Below are positions 46,927 through 57,956 of a DNA stretch of 64,000 bases, in pieces. Position 1 is the first letter of the stretch; each line of letters starts with the position of its first letter. The DNA comes from Clarireedia homoeocarpa (Eukaryota > Ascomycota > Leotiomycetes > Helotiales > Rutstroemiaceae). Location: the NCBI GenBank assembly GCA_001465935.1, contig LNKV01000017.1:135499-199498 (forward strand), written 5' to 3'. Under the pieces are notes generated by a model. That model worked only from the letters and a program-made list of their open reading frames with translations, had not been told where the DNA came from and searched no databases. A program made the position numbers and the translations under genes.

Positions 46927-47139
46927 GATTGCTTCTACAGAGACCCGAAATTTCAAATTGAGCGAGTGCAAAATATTAGTTCGAAGAAGGTTAAAAGCTA
47001 GAGAGAATATAAGAACTTGTAAGTTAGTTGAAATTTCAATGCTGATTGCACAAGCGAAACTGTAAAAAAAAAAAGTTGTGCAATTTGTGGTGTGGCTTTC
47101 ATAACTTTCTACCCACCAAAATCACATCCAAATTTCGGA
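46927..47139. promoter_or_regulatory. Short bidirectional SLX9/UBA4 promoter
   Basis: Only 213 bp between divergent start codons, so the two genes probably share one nucleosome-free promoter. Contains an A11 tract at about 47064-47074. No specific factor site recognised. Confidence 0.5.
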
Positions 47140-48686
47140 ATGGACTCAGTACAACAGAGGGCTGAAGCTTTGCGGCGCCAAATTGTTGAAACTGAGTCTG
47201 AGCTTGCTTTTCTCAAGTTACAGCTTTCCAATATCGAAGAAAAAGTTTCTACGAAGGAAACTACAGACCCTCGTACAGTTTCCGAGGAGGAGGATATCGT
47301 GACTCATGGAAAATGGCCCTTAAGTTTAGAGGAATACAAAAGATATGGAAGACAGATGATTGTGCCTGATATTGGAATACAAGGTTGCGCTCTCGTCTTA
47401 TATCACTCTCAAATATGTGCTGAACATAAGTCAAGGTCAACTGCGACTCAAATCGGCCTCTGTCCTCTTAGTTGGAGGCGGGGGTTTGGGATGCCCAGCT
47501 GCCGCGTATATAGCCGGTGCAGGAGTTGGTACTATTGGCATTGCCGATGGTGATATTGTGGAAGAGTCAAACCTCCATCGTCAAATCCTTCACAATACGT
47601 ACAAAGTTGGCGTCAACAAAGCTGCTAGTATTGCTCGATATATTTCATCGTATGCATCCCACTATCACCAATATAAGACACTGTTACCTGACTATCTCTA
47701 GACTGAACCCAGAAATTCAAACCAATATCTACCAAACACATTTAACTCCTCAGAATGCTGAAGATATAGTTCAAAAGTATGATCTAGTCCTAGACTGTAC
47801 GGATCATCCTACCTCTCGCTATCTCATCTCCGACATCTGCGTCTTGCTCCAGAAACCTCTGATATCTGCTTCAGCACTCCGCACTGATGGCCAGTTGATC
47901 GTCTTGAATCACCCACCACTTCCAGTGGGTAACATATCAGGCGGCCCCTGTTATCGCTGCGTGTTCCCAAAACCACCACCCCCAGAAAGTGTTGTAAGTT
48001 GTGGTGATGGGGGTGTTATTGGACCAGTGGTAGGCACAATGGGCGTTCTGCAAGCTCTAGAAGCAATCAAATTTATTGCATCTGGTAAGCTAGCGGTTGT
48101 TCATCAGGAAGAAGGTAAAACGAATCCTACCTCGATGTTATTATTTTCCACGAATAGCACCCCACCATTCCGGAATGTTCGCTTGAGGGCCAGGAGACCG
48201 ACATGTTTCGCCTGTTCAAGCCAACCAGGATTGTCACGACAATCATTGAAGTCGGGCTCGTTGGATTATGTCTTGTTCTGTGGCGCAACGAACCCGGTTG
48301 CACTGTTAGGAGCTGACGAGAGAATTGAGGCTGCAGAATATGGGAGGCTAAGGAAGCATGAGAAGAAGGAACATCTATTAATTGATGTTAGAGAAAAGGT
48401 GCAGTTTGATATTTGCAATATCAAGGGCTCTGTGAATGTTCCATTCTCTTCGTTTCAGGGCTCTAGAAATCCGAGCCAGAAGGAGAAGCCATCATGGTTA
48501 CCTGAGACATTCCCTCCAGATGCCCCGATATATGTAGTTTGCAGACTAGGCAACGATTCTCAAGTCGTGACTAAGAAGCTCAAGGAAATGGGATTGGATA
48601 GAGACGGCACAAGGTACATTGGAGATATCAAGGGAGGATTACGAGCTTGGAAAGCACAAGTAGACAGTTCTTGGCCCGAATACTAG
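47140..48686 (+). CDS. UBA4: Adenylyltransferase/sulfurtransferase UBA4 (MOCS3)
   Basis: E1-like enzyme that activates Urm1 for tRNA thiolation (and MOCS2A-type proteins in molybdopterin synthesis). Exons 47140-47383, 47436-47649 and 47702-48686 (480 residues). N-terminal coiled coil, then YGRQMIVPDIGIQ|GQLRLKSASVLLVGGGGLGCPAAAYIAGAG (nucleotide site), GIADGDIVEESNLHRQILH, zinc Cys pairs CYRC and CFAC, and the E1-type cysteine in SCGDGGVIGP. The C-terminal rhodanese domain (LLIDVREKVQFDICNIKGSVNVPF) has its active Cys in VVCRLGNDSQ near residue 433. Start: the first ATG (MDSVQQRAEALR). Confidence 0.97.
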
Positions 48687-48875
48687 AAATAGAAGCTTTG
48701 TAAGTTTATAAGAGAGGTTTGGTATTGTGTGCTGAAACTGCTACGTCTGGTACATGAGGGAGAGGTCCACTCAACGCCGTTTCCAATAATACAAGTACCA
48801 ATACTGTTTGCAAGACATGAAAATAAATATCCTTACAACCTTGCCTTCCCACCATTTTCCGCACCCTCATGAGTT
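48687..48875. other. Convergent 3' region
   Basis: 189 bp between the UBA4 and PAM17 stop codons; no features beyond the two 3' ends. Confidence 0.5.
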
Positions 48876-49682
48876 TTACACATATGTTTGTCTTTTCTTG
48901 TTGAAGGCTCTTTGGTCTTTTAGCCATTGCCTATATCCCGCTACGCTGGAGATCTTCTCGCCATAATAATCTAGCAATTGTATTAGCATGTCGTTGGGGA
49001 ATGAAGACTGAAGAAGCAATTATGCCATACCTGGTACAGGGTTCGCCATCGACGATGCGCTCGGGTCGACTCTATATTTCTTCACTCGAGCATAAAATTC
49101 TTTCTCCTTAGCATCCATCTGCTGCCTGAACTTTCGGTTCTTTAGGTTGAACGCCGCGGTTCCGAGAATTGGTCCTGTCAACCAGCCCACCCCACCACAA
49201 GTCAAGGTGATAAGACCCAATGTGATGAATGGATCCAAGGGAACCTGGCTGACCAAAGCATCCATATCAGCCCGAGTAAGAATTTGCGCACCCACCAGGA
49301 ACCCTCCAAATGATGTGCTGATAGAAGACCCCAACTGGAACCATCGTCGAGTTCGGCGAAGCTTGAAGAATGTGTTCCAGTCTAAGAGCTCTGTTGGGGA
49401 AGTTGTTTGTGATGAGCTCTGCGCAGAGGTTGAAGGTGTGCTGATGGAGGAGGCGGGGCGAATTGATGGAGGGGTAGGCTTGAATGCGACATTGCGCTTG
49501 TAGAGAGGGACTCGGCGTCGCGAGCTAGATGGTGAAGAGGTATCTTGTGTGCGAAGAGGGGTAGGTGACGCTGTATGGTACGTGCTTGTGCTTGTGCTTG
49601 TGCTTGTGCTTGTTGTTATTAGTGAAGGTTGTATCCGACATCCTATTGCCGCAACTCGAAGCGGGGGTGCTGTATGCAGCAT
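48876..49682 (-). CDS. PAM17: Presequence translocase-associated motor subunit PAM17
   Basis: Inner-membrane component of the TIM23 import motor. Exons 49682-49031 and 48970-48876 (248 residues). Mitochondrial presequence with a Ser/Thr repeat, then the diagnostic core LDWNTFFKLRRTRRWFQLGSSISTSFGGFLVGAQILT, the second membrane segment PFITLGLITLTCGGVGWLTGPILGTAAFNL and KEKEFYARVKKYRVDPS. The last exon gives DYYGEKISSVAGYRQWLKDQRAFNKKR, the conserved family end; reading through the intron would stop at VPGMA. The first ATG in frame (MLHTAPPLRVAAIG) is used; a TTG-initiated extension is unlikely. Confidence 0.95.
49582..49612. repeat. Hexanucleotide repeat GCTTGT in PAM17 presequence
   Basis: About five copies of a 6-bp unit on the plus strand, coding (Ser-Thr)n on the minus strand in the PAM17 presequence. 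Copy number is likely variable between strains. Confidence 0.8.
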
Positions 49683-49975
49683 TTTGTTAAGATGAGAAGT
49701 TGAAATTATCACGCTTCTGCGATGTGGAGAGAGGCATCGAGTGCATGGAGAGCAGAGCTTCAAGTTCGTGCTTGGATAATTCCAAATTTAGATTAGCGCC
49801 ATGATCTCATGGAACAACAAGATTTTGATTTATGATGCGCTTCTTCCGAATATACAGCATTTCAAGTCTGCAGTCATTTAATTTATCTACTTGTTAAACT
49901 GTCTATGAGTTCCCCTTCTGCATAATCGAACCAAAGAATTACTTGGGTTAAGAATTTGCATCGAACCGTAAGATT

Positions 49976-51475
49976 TTAAAGGAAGTACAGAAGACGAGCA
50001 TGCCAGAATCGGAAATAGTGAGGTTCCGTGCAACGGGCATTATCACCCAAGCAGTTCTCTACTGTATACAAGATTACTACTACCACGTCCTGGGTTAACT
50101 TGTACTGGCCTGCAGTCGTATCCTCTTCCCCGAATCTGAACAGTAGGATGGGTACCGGCAGGAAAGCCCGCGCAATGAAAGCCATTGTCGTGTTACCCCA
50201 TCCGTACCCCATCCGCTTATATAGCGGAGGGCCAGCTAAGGGAAACATGGCACCAGAAGTTTTCTTTAGAACGATCGAAGCTGCCACTGCCGAAGCTGCA
50301 TGCTCTCCGAACAAATCAACCAAATAAGTTACAGTGGGCAGGGTCACCACAATCAAGCCGACACCGAGCATCGATGTGCCAAGTATAGGTACGGCCCAGA
50401 AGACTCGATATTCGGCCGTTCACCCGTACAAGAAGAGTCCTATTGGCATCACGAGACCACCAAGGATAACCAGGGCAAGCCGATCTTCGGGCTTAATGTC
50501 TCGTCCACTCTTCGTTGCTTTGCTTTGCATATAGCGATCGAGCATCGCTTCGCATAGAAACACGCCAATCGCCATCCCGATCCCTGCGACGAAGATTAAT
50601 CCAGGACTCATGTAAAGGGGATACATCTACACGCCAAAGTACCGACGCCGATGAATGCAAGACCAGCAGACCCAGTAGAGAATTGGTATTGTTGCTCGAA
50701 AACCTCCGTGATCGTGGTCATGATCAAGTACAAAATGCCATATATTACAGCCACATAGAGCGAAACGATGAGCAGTACCAAGGAGCTGAAGAGCATCTTT
50801 GCAGGCCGAACTATGGCTTGCCCCAAGAGACTTGTGACCGAGGCATCTACGTGATGCTTAGATTCTAGAGCTTGGTTACTAGTGATCTTTCGAAGACGTC
50901 CTGTTTCCTTTTCGAGAATGGGTTTTTCCGTACGTTTCTCTCAAAAAGCAGCCAAATCTAATTGTACAGATTCCTGCGCTGATTATGACTATTCACGAAG
51001 TCCCTCGCTAGCTAGCTTTAGCTGAGATATAACCTCCTATAATAGGCCCTCCAATGAGGCCAGTAAAGGAGCCAGCTCCATAATAGCCATGGGTCTTCCT
51101 CGCTGCTCCGGGACGAACATATCAGCCACGATGGCCGGATTGAGGGATTGACAAGCTACGGCGAGTCCAGTCAGAGCTCGGAAGACAATTACCATGGAGA
51201 TACTGGTACTGAGAGCATCAGCAACCGAGAAGATGATGAAGAATACATTGGCTGTCAGGTAAATTCGATGCCTGCCATACAATTCCGACAAGGGAGCAAT
51301 AATCAAGGGACTTCTAATTTCTCCGACCTCCCAATTGACACCAAGAGTGATGAAAATTCCCGGTTGTCGACATGGAAAGTTTCAAGAATTTCGGGCACGG
51401 CTGGCGCACAAATTATTGTCGCGAGGTTTCTTCAAGTCATCAGCATTCTAGAGCAGTCCGGTTAGCCTTGAACAT
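49976..51475 (-). pseudogene. Decayed MFS drug-transporter gene
   Basis: Consecutive minus-strand fragments align in order to a 12-helix MFS (DHA1-like) transporter: ATIICAPAVPEILETFHVDNREF, PLIIAPLSELYGRHRIYL, RALTGLAVACQSLNPAIVADMFVPEQRGRPMA, GGPIIGGYISAKAS, IVIISAGICTIRFGCFLRETYG, SLYVAVIYGILYLIMTTITEVFEQQYQFSTGSAGLAFIGVG, VAGIGMAIGVFLCEAMLDRYM, VFWAVPILGTSMLGVGLIVVTLPTVTYLVDLFGEHAASA and GYGWGNTTMAFIA. At least three frameshifts separate them (near 51350, 51055 and 50630). In addition, in-frame stops sit where the family normally has Trp: TAG and TGA near 51000-51020 and TGA at about 50420. TGG-to-TAG/TGA are transitions consistent with repeat-induced point mutation. No intact copy is present in the window. 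Not functional. Confidence 0.8.
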
Positions 51476-52989
51476 GTATGTACCCAGTTGTTACGAACCA
51501 GATCACGAGGACTAGGGGACTATAGGCTCAGGGCCCTATTTGGCCACAGGAGAACCCCTAGGCTTACTCCACGTGACGTCCCACTGGTTTCATCAGTTGT
51601 ATCTGATGGAACTGATGGAACTGATGGAACTAGAAGTCTATATAAGCAGATGTTATTTCCTTAGTATATAGAACTTCGTGCTCAACTTAAATAGTAATCT
51701 TATTACTTAGTTACCCCTCGATACTTACTACGATTAATCTCCTACTTGATTGCTTCAATACGAACGCTACTGTCTTCTACCACTTCTACGTGATTAGAAG
51801 GTTGACGACGTAACATCAGTGCAAGGTCCAGCGAGGCCTTGCTTGACCAAGTCTGCTAAACTTCACTAAATGAGATCCCTACGTATCAAAGATTAAGTTA
51901 CTCACATTATTAGTGCCATAAAAGAAATCAGAAGTACTATCGTCCATCTTCGGCGTGGAACCCAATTGTGTAGATCCTGCGAATCCAGTGGACCATCGAA
52001 GTCAACTACTAAGGGAATCGCCTAATGCCGAGGGCAGAGAGCTCTCTGGTCCGGAGTTCAGTTTTAGACTTATGATTTCTTTTCCGCAAGCCAAATTGTC
52101 GGGATCCATAGTCTCCGGTTCCGTGATGAACAACCAACGCTCCCCAGACGCCTCAGGGTGCGGGAATTAGGATGCTGAAGTATGTGCCTTCTCGGTAGGC
52201 AATCCCCTGTTCCGCAGAACAAGGATTGAACATGCTTCGGCAAAGACTGTTGCATTGCGTAGAATAGTGTTTTCATCCGGCTCGATGATTCGTCTCTCCA
52301 GGACTTCCACAGCTGCTGTGTAGTATTTGGTTGCTACAATATCCCTACTCATGATTTCTCTTGCCCAGCCGAAGCCAGCTCCAACTTCATCCAGTGTTGT
52401 CAGTAGTGTGCTCGTACAACAGTTCACGCCCACCGTATGCGCTAGTGTAATAGTGGATCCTGTATAGTTTGTGATATCGAAACTGATAGTACAAACAGTT
52501 TTATATCCTCAAAAACGGCATGGACTAGCCGTATGCTAAGTGTGCAGTGACGATATAGGTAGAGGAGGTGAATTATCCCTAAAACCTTAGTTTTACTTAA
52601 GATTTTAGTACCAAACTAGATACAAAGTATATTGAAGCTATCTACTTCGACCCAATTTTAATTACTAATATGAGCTGTCGCAGGTCGCTTTAGGCTCCCT
52701 GAGGATAACTCGCTGTCGCCCCTTAAAAGTCACGTTACTGTACTTTTTAATGGACCAATCAGAAGTTGTTAATAGCAGTTCTTTGGACGAATCAAAAGCT
52801 GCACGTGGAGGTGGTCCGGGCTTACTATAATCTTATAGAAGAATCCTAGCTCGCCTAGATACTACTTGAATTTAAATTATAACGTTATTCCTCTTCTTGG
52901 CGCTCCGATGGTACACTGCTAAGATACGCTAGTTTACACGGTTTACACTACTGATAACACTGACTTCATCCTCCCACTTTCTCTTATTT
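51476..52989. other. AT-rich region without recognisable gene
   Basis: About 1.5 kb between the MFS pseudogene and the UstYa gene, visibly AT-richer than the rest. It holds a 9-bp repeat (CTGATGGAA three times, 51603-51629). A minus-strand frame at 52433-52167 (no ATG start; DEVGAGFGWAREIMSRDIV) looks protein-like and may be a gene remnant. Probably decayed sequence. Confidence 0.5.
51603..51629. repeat. Three tandem copies of a 9-bp unit
   Basis: CTGATGGAA repeated three times directly, followed by a partial fourth unit. Noncoding. Confidence 0.8.
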
Positions 52990-53977
52990 CTAACTCTTGT
53001 CATCATCGCCCCATGGGTCTCTATGCCCATGTTTCTCAAAGTACTCCTTTGCCACAGGATACCACGGAGAGTCGATATGGCAATATGCGTGCCGATCCAA
53101 GTTGTGAACTACGGGTCGAAAGTCATTTCCTGCTCGGTAGCAAGCATTTCGCTCCGGTGCTGTGGCCCATTCAACAACCTTCGAGAAATCTCGGCATTGC
53201 AGAACTTGCTGGTCTCCAACGCTATTGAGAAGTCGTGGAGAAGGCATCGGAGTGTCGTCAGCTTTACACATGACGTCTTGACGAAGGGAGTCGATACAGT
53301 GATACACATGATCAGGCGGGATCACCGCCTCGTTGCCAGCTTGAAGATCCATGAATGCCTTACGCATATATTTCTTTTTAGTGAATTCTCATCAGCATAC
53401 GCTCCTCCTGATTTGGAATCTTTGGCTGACTTACCAAGCAGTGAAGGGAATGAAACACTTTCAAAAAATACACCTCCCTTTCAGTATCCCACGGGAACGG
53501 ACTCGACTTTTCTAACTTATGTTCTGCAACATACTCAGGATCCAATGCCACTACCGAAGTATCAAGATTCAAATTATCCCACATCTCATTTTCCAAAGTT
53601 AGGTTGTTGTTGAAATAATCGGTGCGAAATGTATAGACCGTCGGGATGTTGGCAGGTAAGCCAGCTATACTGATTAGATTAACCTTGTCTCAACAACCGC
53701 AGGAAAGTCACATACTATACTTTGAGATGCCCATCATTACTTTCTCTGCGAGAATCCCGTTTTGGTAAAACAAAATGCCATTCTGCACAAGTGACAGTAA
53801 CAGGAATGTCATGAAGGCACCTTTTATTACCCAAGCTGCATTCCGTCGCTCTTTTCGTCGAGTTGCGTAAGAGTCTCGCTGCGTAGAGTCTTGGCGACTC
53901 GTTTTCTCGCTCTCACCCTCCTCTAGAAGGGCTTCATCCTGTCTAAGGGTGTCATATTCGTTCACCATATTGTTCAT
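52990..53977 (-). CDS. UstYa-family (DUF3328) oxidase-like protein
   Basis: Exons 53977-53716, 53664-53435 and 53373-52990 (291 residues). A cytosolic N-terminal tail is followed by one membrane anchor (WVIKGAFMTFLLLSLVQNGILF, about residues 49-70), the standard topology of the family. Both signature motifs are intact: HSLHC (about residues 159-163, ending exon 2) and HVYHC (about 186-190), followed by R195 and C200. UstYa proteins catalyse oxidative cyclisations or hydroxylations in ribosomal-peptide (ustiloxin, cyclochlorotine-like) and some other secondary-metabolite pathways. All splice sites are canonical and there are no stops, so the gene appears functional despite its decayed surroundings. 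A candidate precursor peptide gene lies divergently 838 bp away. No second UstYa gene, peptidase or methyltransferase is in the window. Confidence 0.92.
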
Positions 53978-54000
53978 GTTTGGATATCACGCTCATAGAA

Positions 54001-54322
54001 TGTGCTGATCGAGCCCAGCGCTTGAATACAGGACTTAAATCAATCAAGGAGCTTCTCACGCTAGAAATGCTTCCGCTGTCTCGAGTGCATTTCCCGTCTT
54101 GGAATTTCTAATACTGTACCCTCGGAGCATAGATATTATTCCGTGTCCGTGATATGGTCAATGTGTTGATCGAGCCCAGCGCTTGAATACAGGACTTAAA
54201 TCAATCAAGGAGCTTCTCACTCTAGAAATGCTTCCGCTGTCTCGAGTGCATTTCCCGGCTTGGAATTTCTAATACTGTACCCACGGAGCATAGATATTAT
54301 TCCGTGTCCGTGATATCGTCAG
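54001..54322. repeat. 161-bp tandem duplication in the UstYa upstream region
   Basis: 54001-54161 and 54162-54322 are two head-to-tail copies differing at only a few positions (for example CTGATC/TTGATC, ACGCTAG/ACTCTAG, CCCGTCTT/CCCGGCTT, CCCTCGG/CCCACGG). The duplication begins 24 bp upstream of the UstYa start codon, so it lies in its leader/promoter. Confidence 0.95.
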
Positions 54323-54814
54323 GTCCTTCTGCTTGTTCTTGCATGGTGGTATATTTGCAAAGTCAATCGAAGGTCACTTCAACTGCACTTTCCAGCCACC
54401 TATTCGGACCGAGCCTATACGAAGTATGTAGCCGTAAGCTGCAGAAGCATGCATTGCTCCCCCACATCATGCAGATAGTACCTTTCATACAAGCGGGTTC
54501 TGCCGATACCGTGGATACCAACTCATTGACGATCATTAAGTTCTTGCCTTTTGGCTACCGCGTACACTTCCCCATTCATGACGAATGTTTGTTCGCTTTG
54601 AAGAATTTGAGTTTTTAAGGATTTCAGCAAGATTGAGCATTCATGGTGCACACTCCAGCCTTCGCGGTTCATATACTTGATTGTCTATTTATACTTCAAG
54701 AGCCCTCCAGTTCATGGCATGATGTCGAACCACAAGAGCAATTCCATCATAACACTTCATTTGGTATTCTATCCAGTCAGAGAGAGATCATTTCCACCGA
54801 GTACTCAAGACACG

Positions 54815-55194
54815 ATGTGCTCTCTAAAACTTCTCACGCTTGTCGTATTCCTGCTGCTTGGTGCAGTTGGCACCGCTCTTCCAGTCAAGGAGCATCTTCT
54901 GGTACGAGCAGCTCCCGACACGAATATTGAGATTCCCGACACTGCTGCGCTTGGTTAGATAAATCTACCAACTCGGGTATATTTCAGGTCGAAGTAAGTC
55001 ATTCAAGCTAGTTTCACCTCTAATGATTTGTGGAACAAGAACCTCATTAGTTTGAAATATTCTAACGGCGAATAGCTGAGTATGCGATTATCGAGACTAG
55101 AGCCCTGGCTTTGATGGAAAGCTTTTTGGTCGACCGAAGAATTGGGTTCAGATGGGAAAAGCGAGATAGTCACATATATGGGAGGGGATTTTGA
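54815..55194 (+). CDS. Candidate small secreted precursor peptide
   Basis: Exons 54815-54953 and 55076-55194 give 85 residues in frame. The intron has a weak donor (GTTAGA), but a good branch site (TTCTAAC) and acceptor (AATAG). The N terminus is a strong signal peptide (MCSLKLLTLVVFLLLGAVGTA); without splicing the frame stops after 46 residues. The second exon encodes a helical stretch and then, near the C terminus, two dibasic sites (RR and, six residues later, KR), typical Kex2 cleavage sites. The KR leaves a nine-residue C-terminal tail with one Tyr. Secreted leader plus Kex2-flanked Tyr-containing end is the logic of dikaritin-type precursors modified by UstYa proteins, and a UstYa gene is divergent from it. 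Against: only one possible core instead of repeated ones, and the splice is a hand model. It could also be an ordinary small secreted protein or chance. Confidence 0.4.
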
Positions 55195-55909
55195 AAAGCC
55201 AGGAAAGCTCTATTTGTGTCTAACTACTGTAATTGATTCGAAGAATTCTATGTTCAATCTATATTTAATTCCGTCACTGGCTTCTCATCGCACATATGTG
55301 ATACTAGCCCTGTCGGTTCAGTGTATTCGCTGAACTACGGGAGAGATACTACAGGACATTGGATACGCGCTGTAGTATAGTAGTTAGTCCAGGAGAGAGG
55401 GTCTATATAGTCCAGCTCTCCCTCCCACCTAGTTTAGAGATTTTTCTCTTCCTTCTTGGCACAAGATAATATAAGAGGATTCAACCCGTTTATTTTGTGT
55501 CACCTACAGCTGTACTAAGCCAGCCGACAAGGACAAGTACCTCCCCCCGTTTTCGACTCAATTATAATGCCAATAAAGTAATTCTCTACTATTTGAACTA
55601 TGGTTTAATCATCCATTTCACTTCACCAAGTAGATATAAAAAGGATTAGAGTCTCAAATATACTGTATTAGAGACCAGAAAATCCATTCGAGGCCATAGG
55701 AGGGGGGAATATAAAAAAATAAGACCTCTCGGCAACTGCACTTTTTTTTCGCCAGTTTCCCCAATGCTTCCCATAGCAAACAAGATTCAAAAGGTATCGA
55801 AAAACGCCACCAAAATGCCCATTTCAGAATCTATCCCTGAATCCATTATACGCCCGTTCCATGCTCAAATCATTCGCTCGTATTTTGTCATTTCGTCCAT
55901 TCAGTTGCC
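55195..55909. other. Intergenic region
   Basis: About 0.7 kb holding the 3' side of the candidate peptide gene and the 3' end of the arrestin gene. Frames here are short; GGDFEKPGKLYL at about 55180-55215 on the plus strand continues in a different frame and may be a coding remnant. Nothing certain. Confidence 0.4.
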
Positions 55910-57956
55910 CTAGTGAACCCTATCCCTGTGCTGCAACAAGTGAAGTCTTCGTCTTTCATCTCCCTCTCCAAGGTGCGCCGGCGCCGGTGGATGTAATGGT
56001 GTGAAGCCCAGACTTGAGAAAGGATTTCTTCTAAGGAAATGCGGTCCATGTTCTGGGTGTTCATTGTGTGGTGTATTAGGTCCACTATTCGAGGTAAGTA
56101 TCGGACTTGGAGGTGCCGAAACTGCAGCTTCGTAGTTCGGTAGTGCCTCGCTATAACTCATCCCCCTCACTGGCGTCTTCACCGCTGTGCTATATGAAGG
56201 TACTCTGCTGAGGTTTCCAAGATCCGCGACATCGAGATGCTCTGGGGTATGGTGGCCACTACTGACCGTTGTGTCTGTATGGTGGTGCTCTCCATCGTCA
56301 CTATTCCGTCGGCTCAGGGGGTTACTTCGAGCAGTTGTTGAAGATGCAGAATGACTGTGATTCGTATCGAAATACCCTCCTCCATGATGATCGTCATGAG
56401 GATGAGGGGTGTTGCTTCCGGAGCCGGAACCTCCAAATCGGCGCAAGAAACTACTGTTTCGAGAACCGGAATGTAAATTTGTGTTCAAATTTTGAAGTCT
56501 TGAAGACAGTGCCGCGGGAGGTACAGCACCGGCTGGATGTGCGGTATTGTTCAGTGAAGCTAGATTCTCTGAAGATCCAGCTCTTGACTGAGCATAGAAT
56601 GGTGTGTTCATGCCGGATTGAGGAGCGGGCGTCATCAGCCCTGACTGATCGAAGTCGGCGTAAAGTTGATCCAGTACATGCTCACCATAAAGAGGTGGCG
56701 CATGTGATACTTCCGCTGAATTCTGGGGGGTCGTTGGAGTTTGATCTACCAGACATCCATCGGCATTCAGAGGCATGTTCGGAGAGATGAAAATAGTAAC
56801 AGGTAGTGTTGCACGGAGCTTTGAAATGTTAGTTTTCGATGTGAGAATCTCGGAGCAGATTAACGTACCTCAGAAATGTGACCATCCGGATTGTGTAATG
56901 CAATATTGAACTTCACCTTATGGCGAACCTTGATCCCATGTACATCCACATCCTGTACACATCTGCTCAGCCTCTTTGGCAATGGCATAATTTCTGTCAT
57001 CTTGTAGCCGTCCTGTCCACTCTCATCGAGCATATCTTGATAATGTTCATCCTCGTTCAACTCGAAATTCCAAGTATCCACGTCTCTCGAATGTTTCCAA
57101 TAACGGTCCGAAATCGTGGAAGTTCCTGGAATCATGAATTCCTGTACTTCGATCAGGTTGCACTTTATCTTCCCGATTTTCAGCCCTTTCAGCAAAGATG
57201 TAAACCTCATCTCGATTGTGATCGCTGTGCCAAAAACTATCGCCTTTTGTGGAATGATAAGTTGATATTCAATCTTATTTGGCCAGATGTTCTCAACAGT
57301 CATGGCATGTGCCAATTCCAGAGCTGATGGATCCAGGGTTCGCACAATTCGTACAGGCTTCCAGGCGTGTAAGTCGTATGCCAGCTTTCCTCTCGCGACC
57401 GTAGCCTTCAATTTGTAGATTATATGACTGTCTGGTAACCCTTCAACACTCTCTGCCATGGATCCTGGAATAACCAACTCGAACGGCCATTCATAATTTC
57501 CAGCTGGCAGAAGCACTCCCTTGGACGAGGAACCTGGTACGCCTCCCCCTATGAACGGTGGCCATCTATGGCTAAATATTTCCATAGATTTGTCGACTCG
57601 ATTGTTAGAGATACCGTTTGGTGTAACACGCTGGTCATTCCACCTAAATTGAGGATCAGCCTATTGTCGGGTTTTTAGAGAAGATCAGTTGAATCATACC
57701 CAACCTTTAATTGCCCAGTCATACGAAGATGCACATCTTCCACCTTCAGCGCCGCTGGCAGACACAGAACCACCGATCCCTTCAGTATTTGACTCGAGGC
57801 TTCATTTTCCCCTCCCCGAAGTACAATGACTTCGCTATCAAGACTGCTTAATGTTAGCTTGCATACTTTGGAATTCGTGAAGTAGTGAAGTGCCTACCGT
57901 ATTTCAAAGAGTGTCGCAGCGCCCCTTCCAGTTACCCCTCCAAAAAAGTTATGCAT
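55910..57956 (-). CDS. Arrestin-related trafficking adaptor (CreD/Rod1-like)
   Basis: Exons 57956-57898, 57843-57700, 57643-56869 and 56818-55910 (628 residues). Alpha-arrestin adaptors recruit the HECT ligase Rsp5/HulA to plasma-membrane transporters for ubiquitination; CreD acts in carbon catabolite regulation. Arrestin_N: EVIVLRGGENEASSQILKGSVVLCLPAALKVEDVHLRMTGQLKVGWNDQRVTP, then EIFSHRWPPFIGGG and LPAGNYEWPFELVIPG. Arrestin_C: TVENIWPNKIEYQLIIPQKAIVFGTAITIEMRFTSLLKGLKIGKIKCNLIE. The tail is Ser/His-rich and disordered with a PPLY ligase-binding motif (EVSHAPPLYGEHVLD). Start MHNFFGGVTGRGAATLFEIR|LDS matches the usual short first exon. For the second intron an alternative acceptor/donor pair is also in frame (LK|ADPQFRWNDQ); the chosen one gives the family-like KVGWNDQ. 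Confidence 0.92.
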
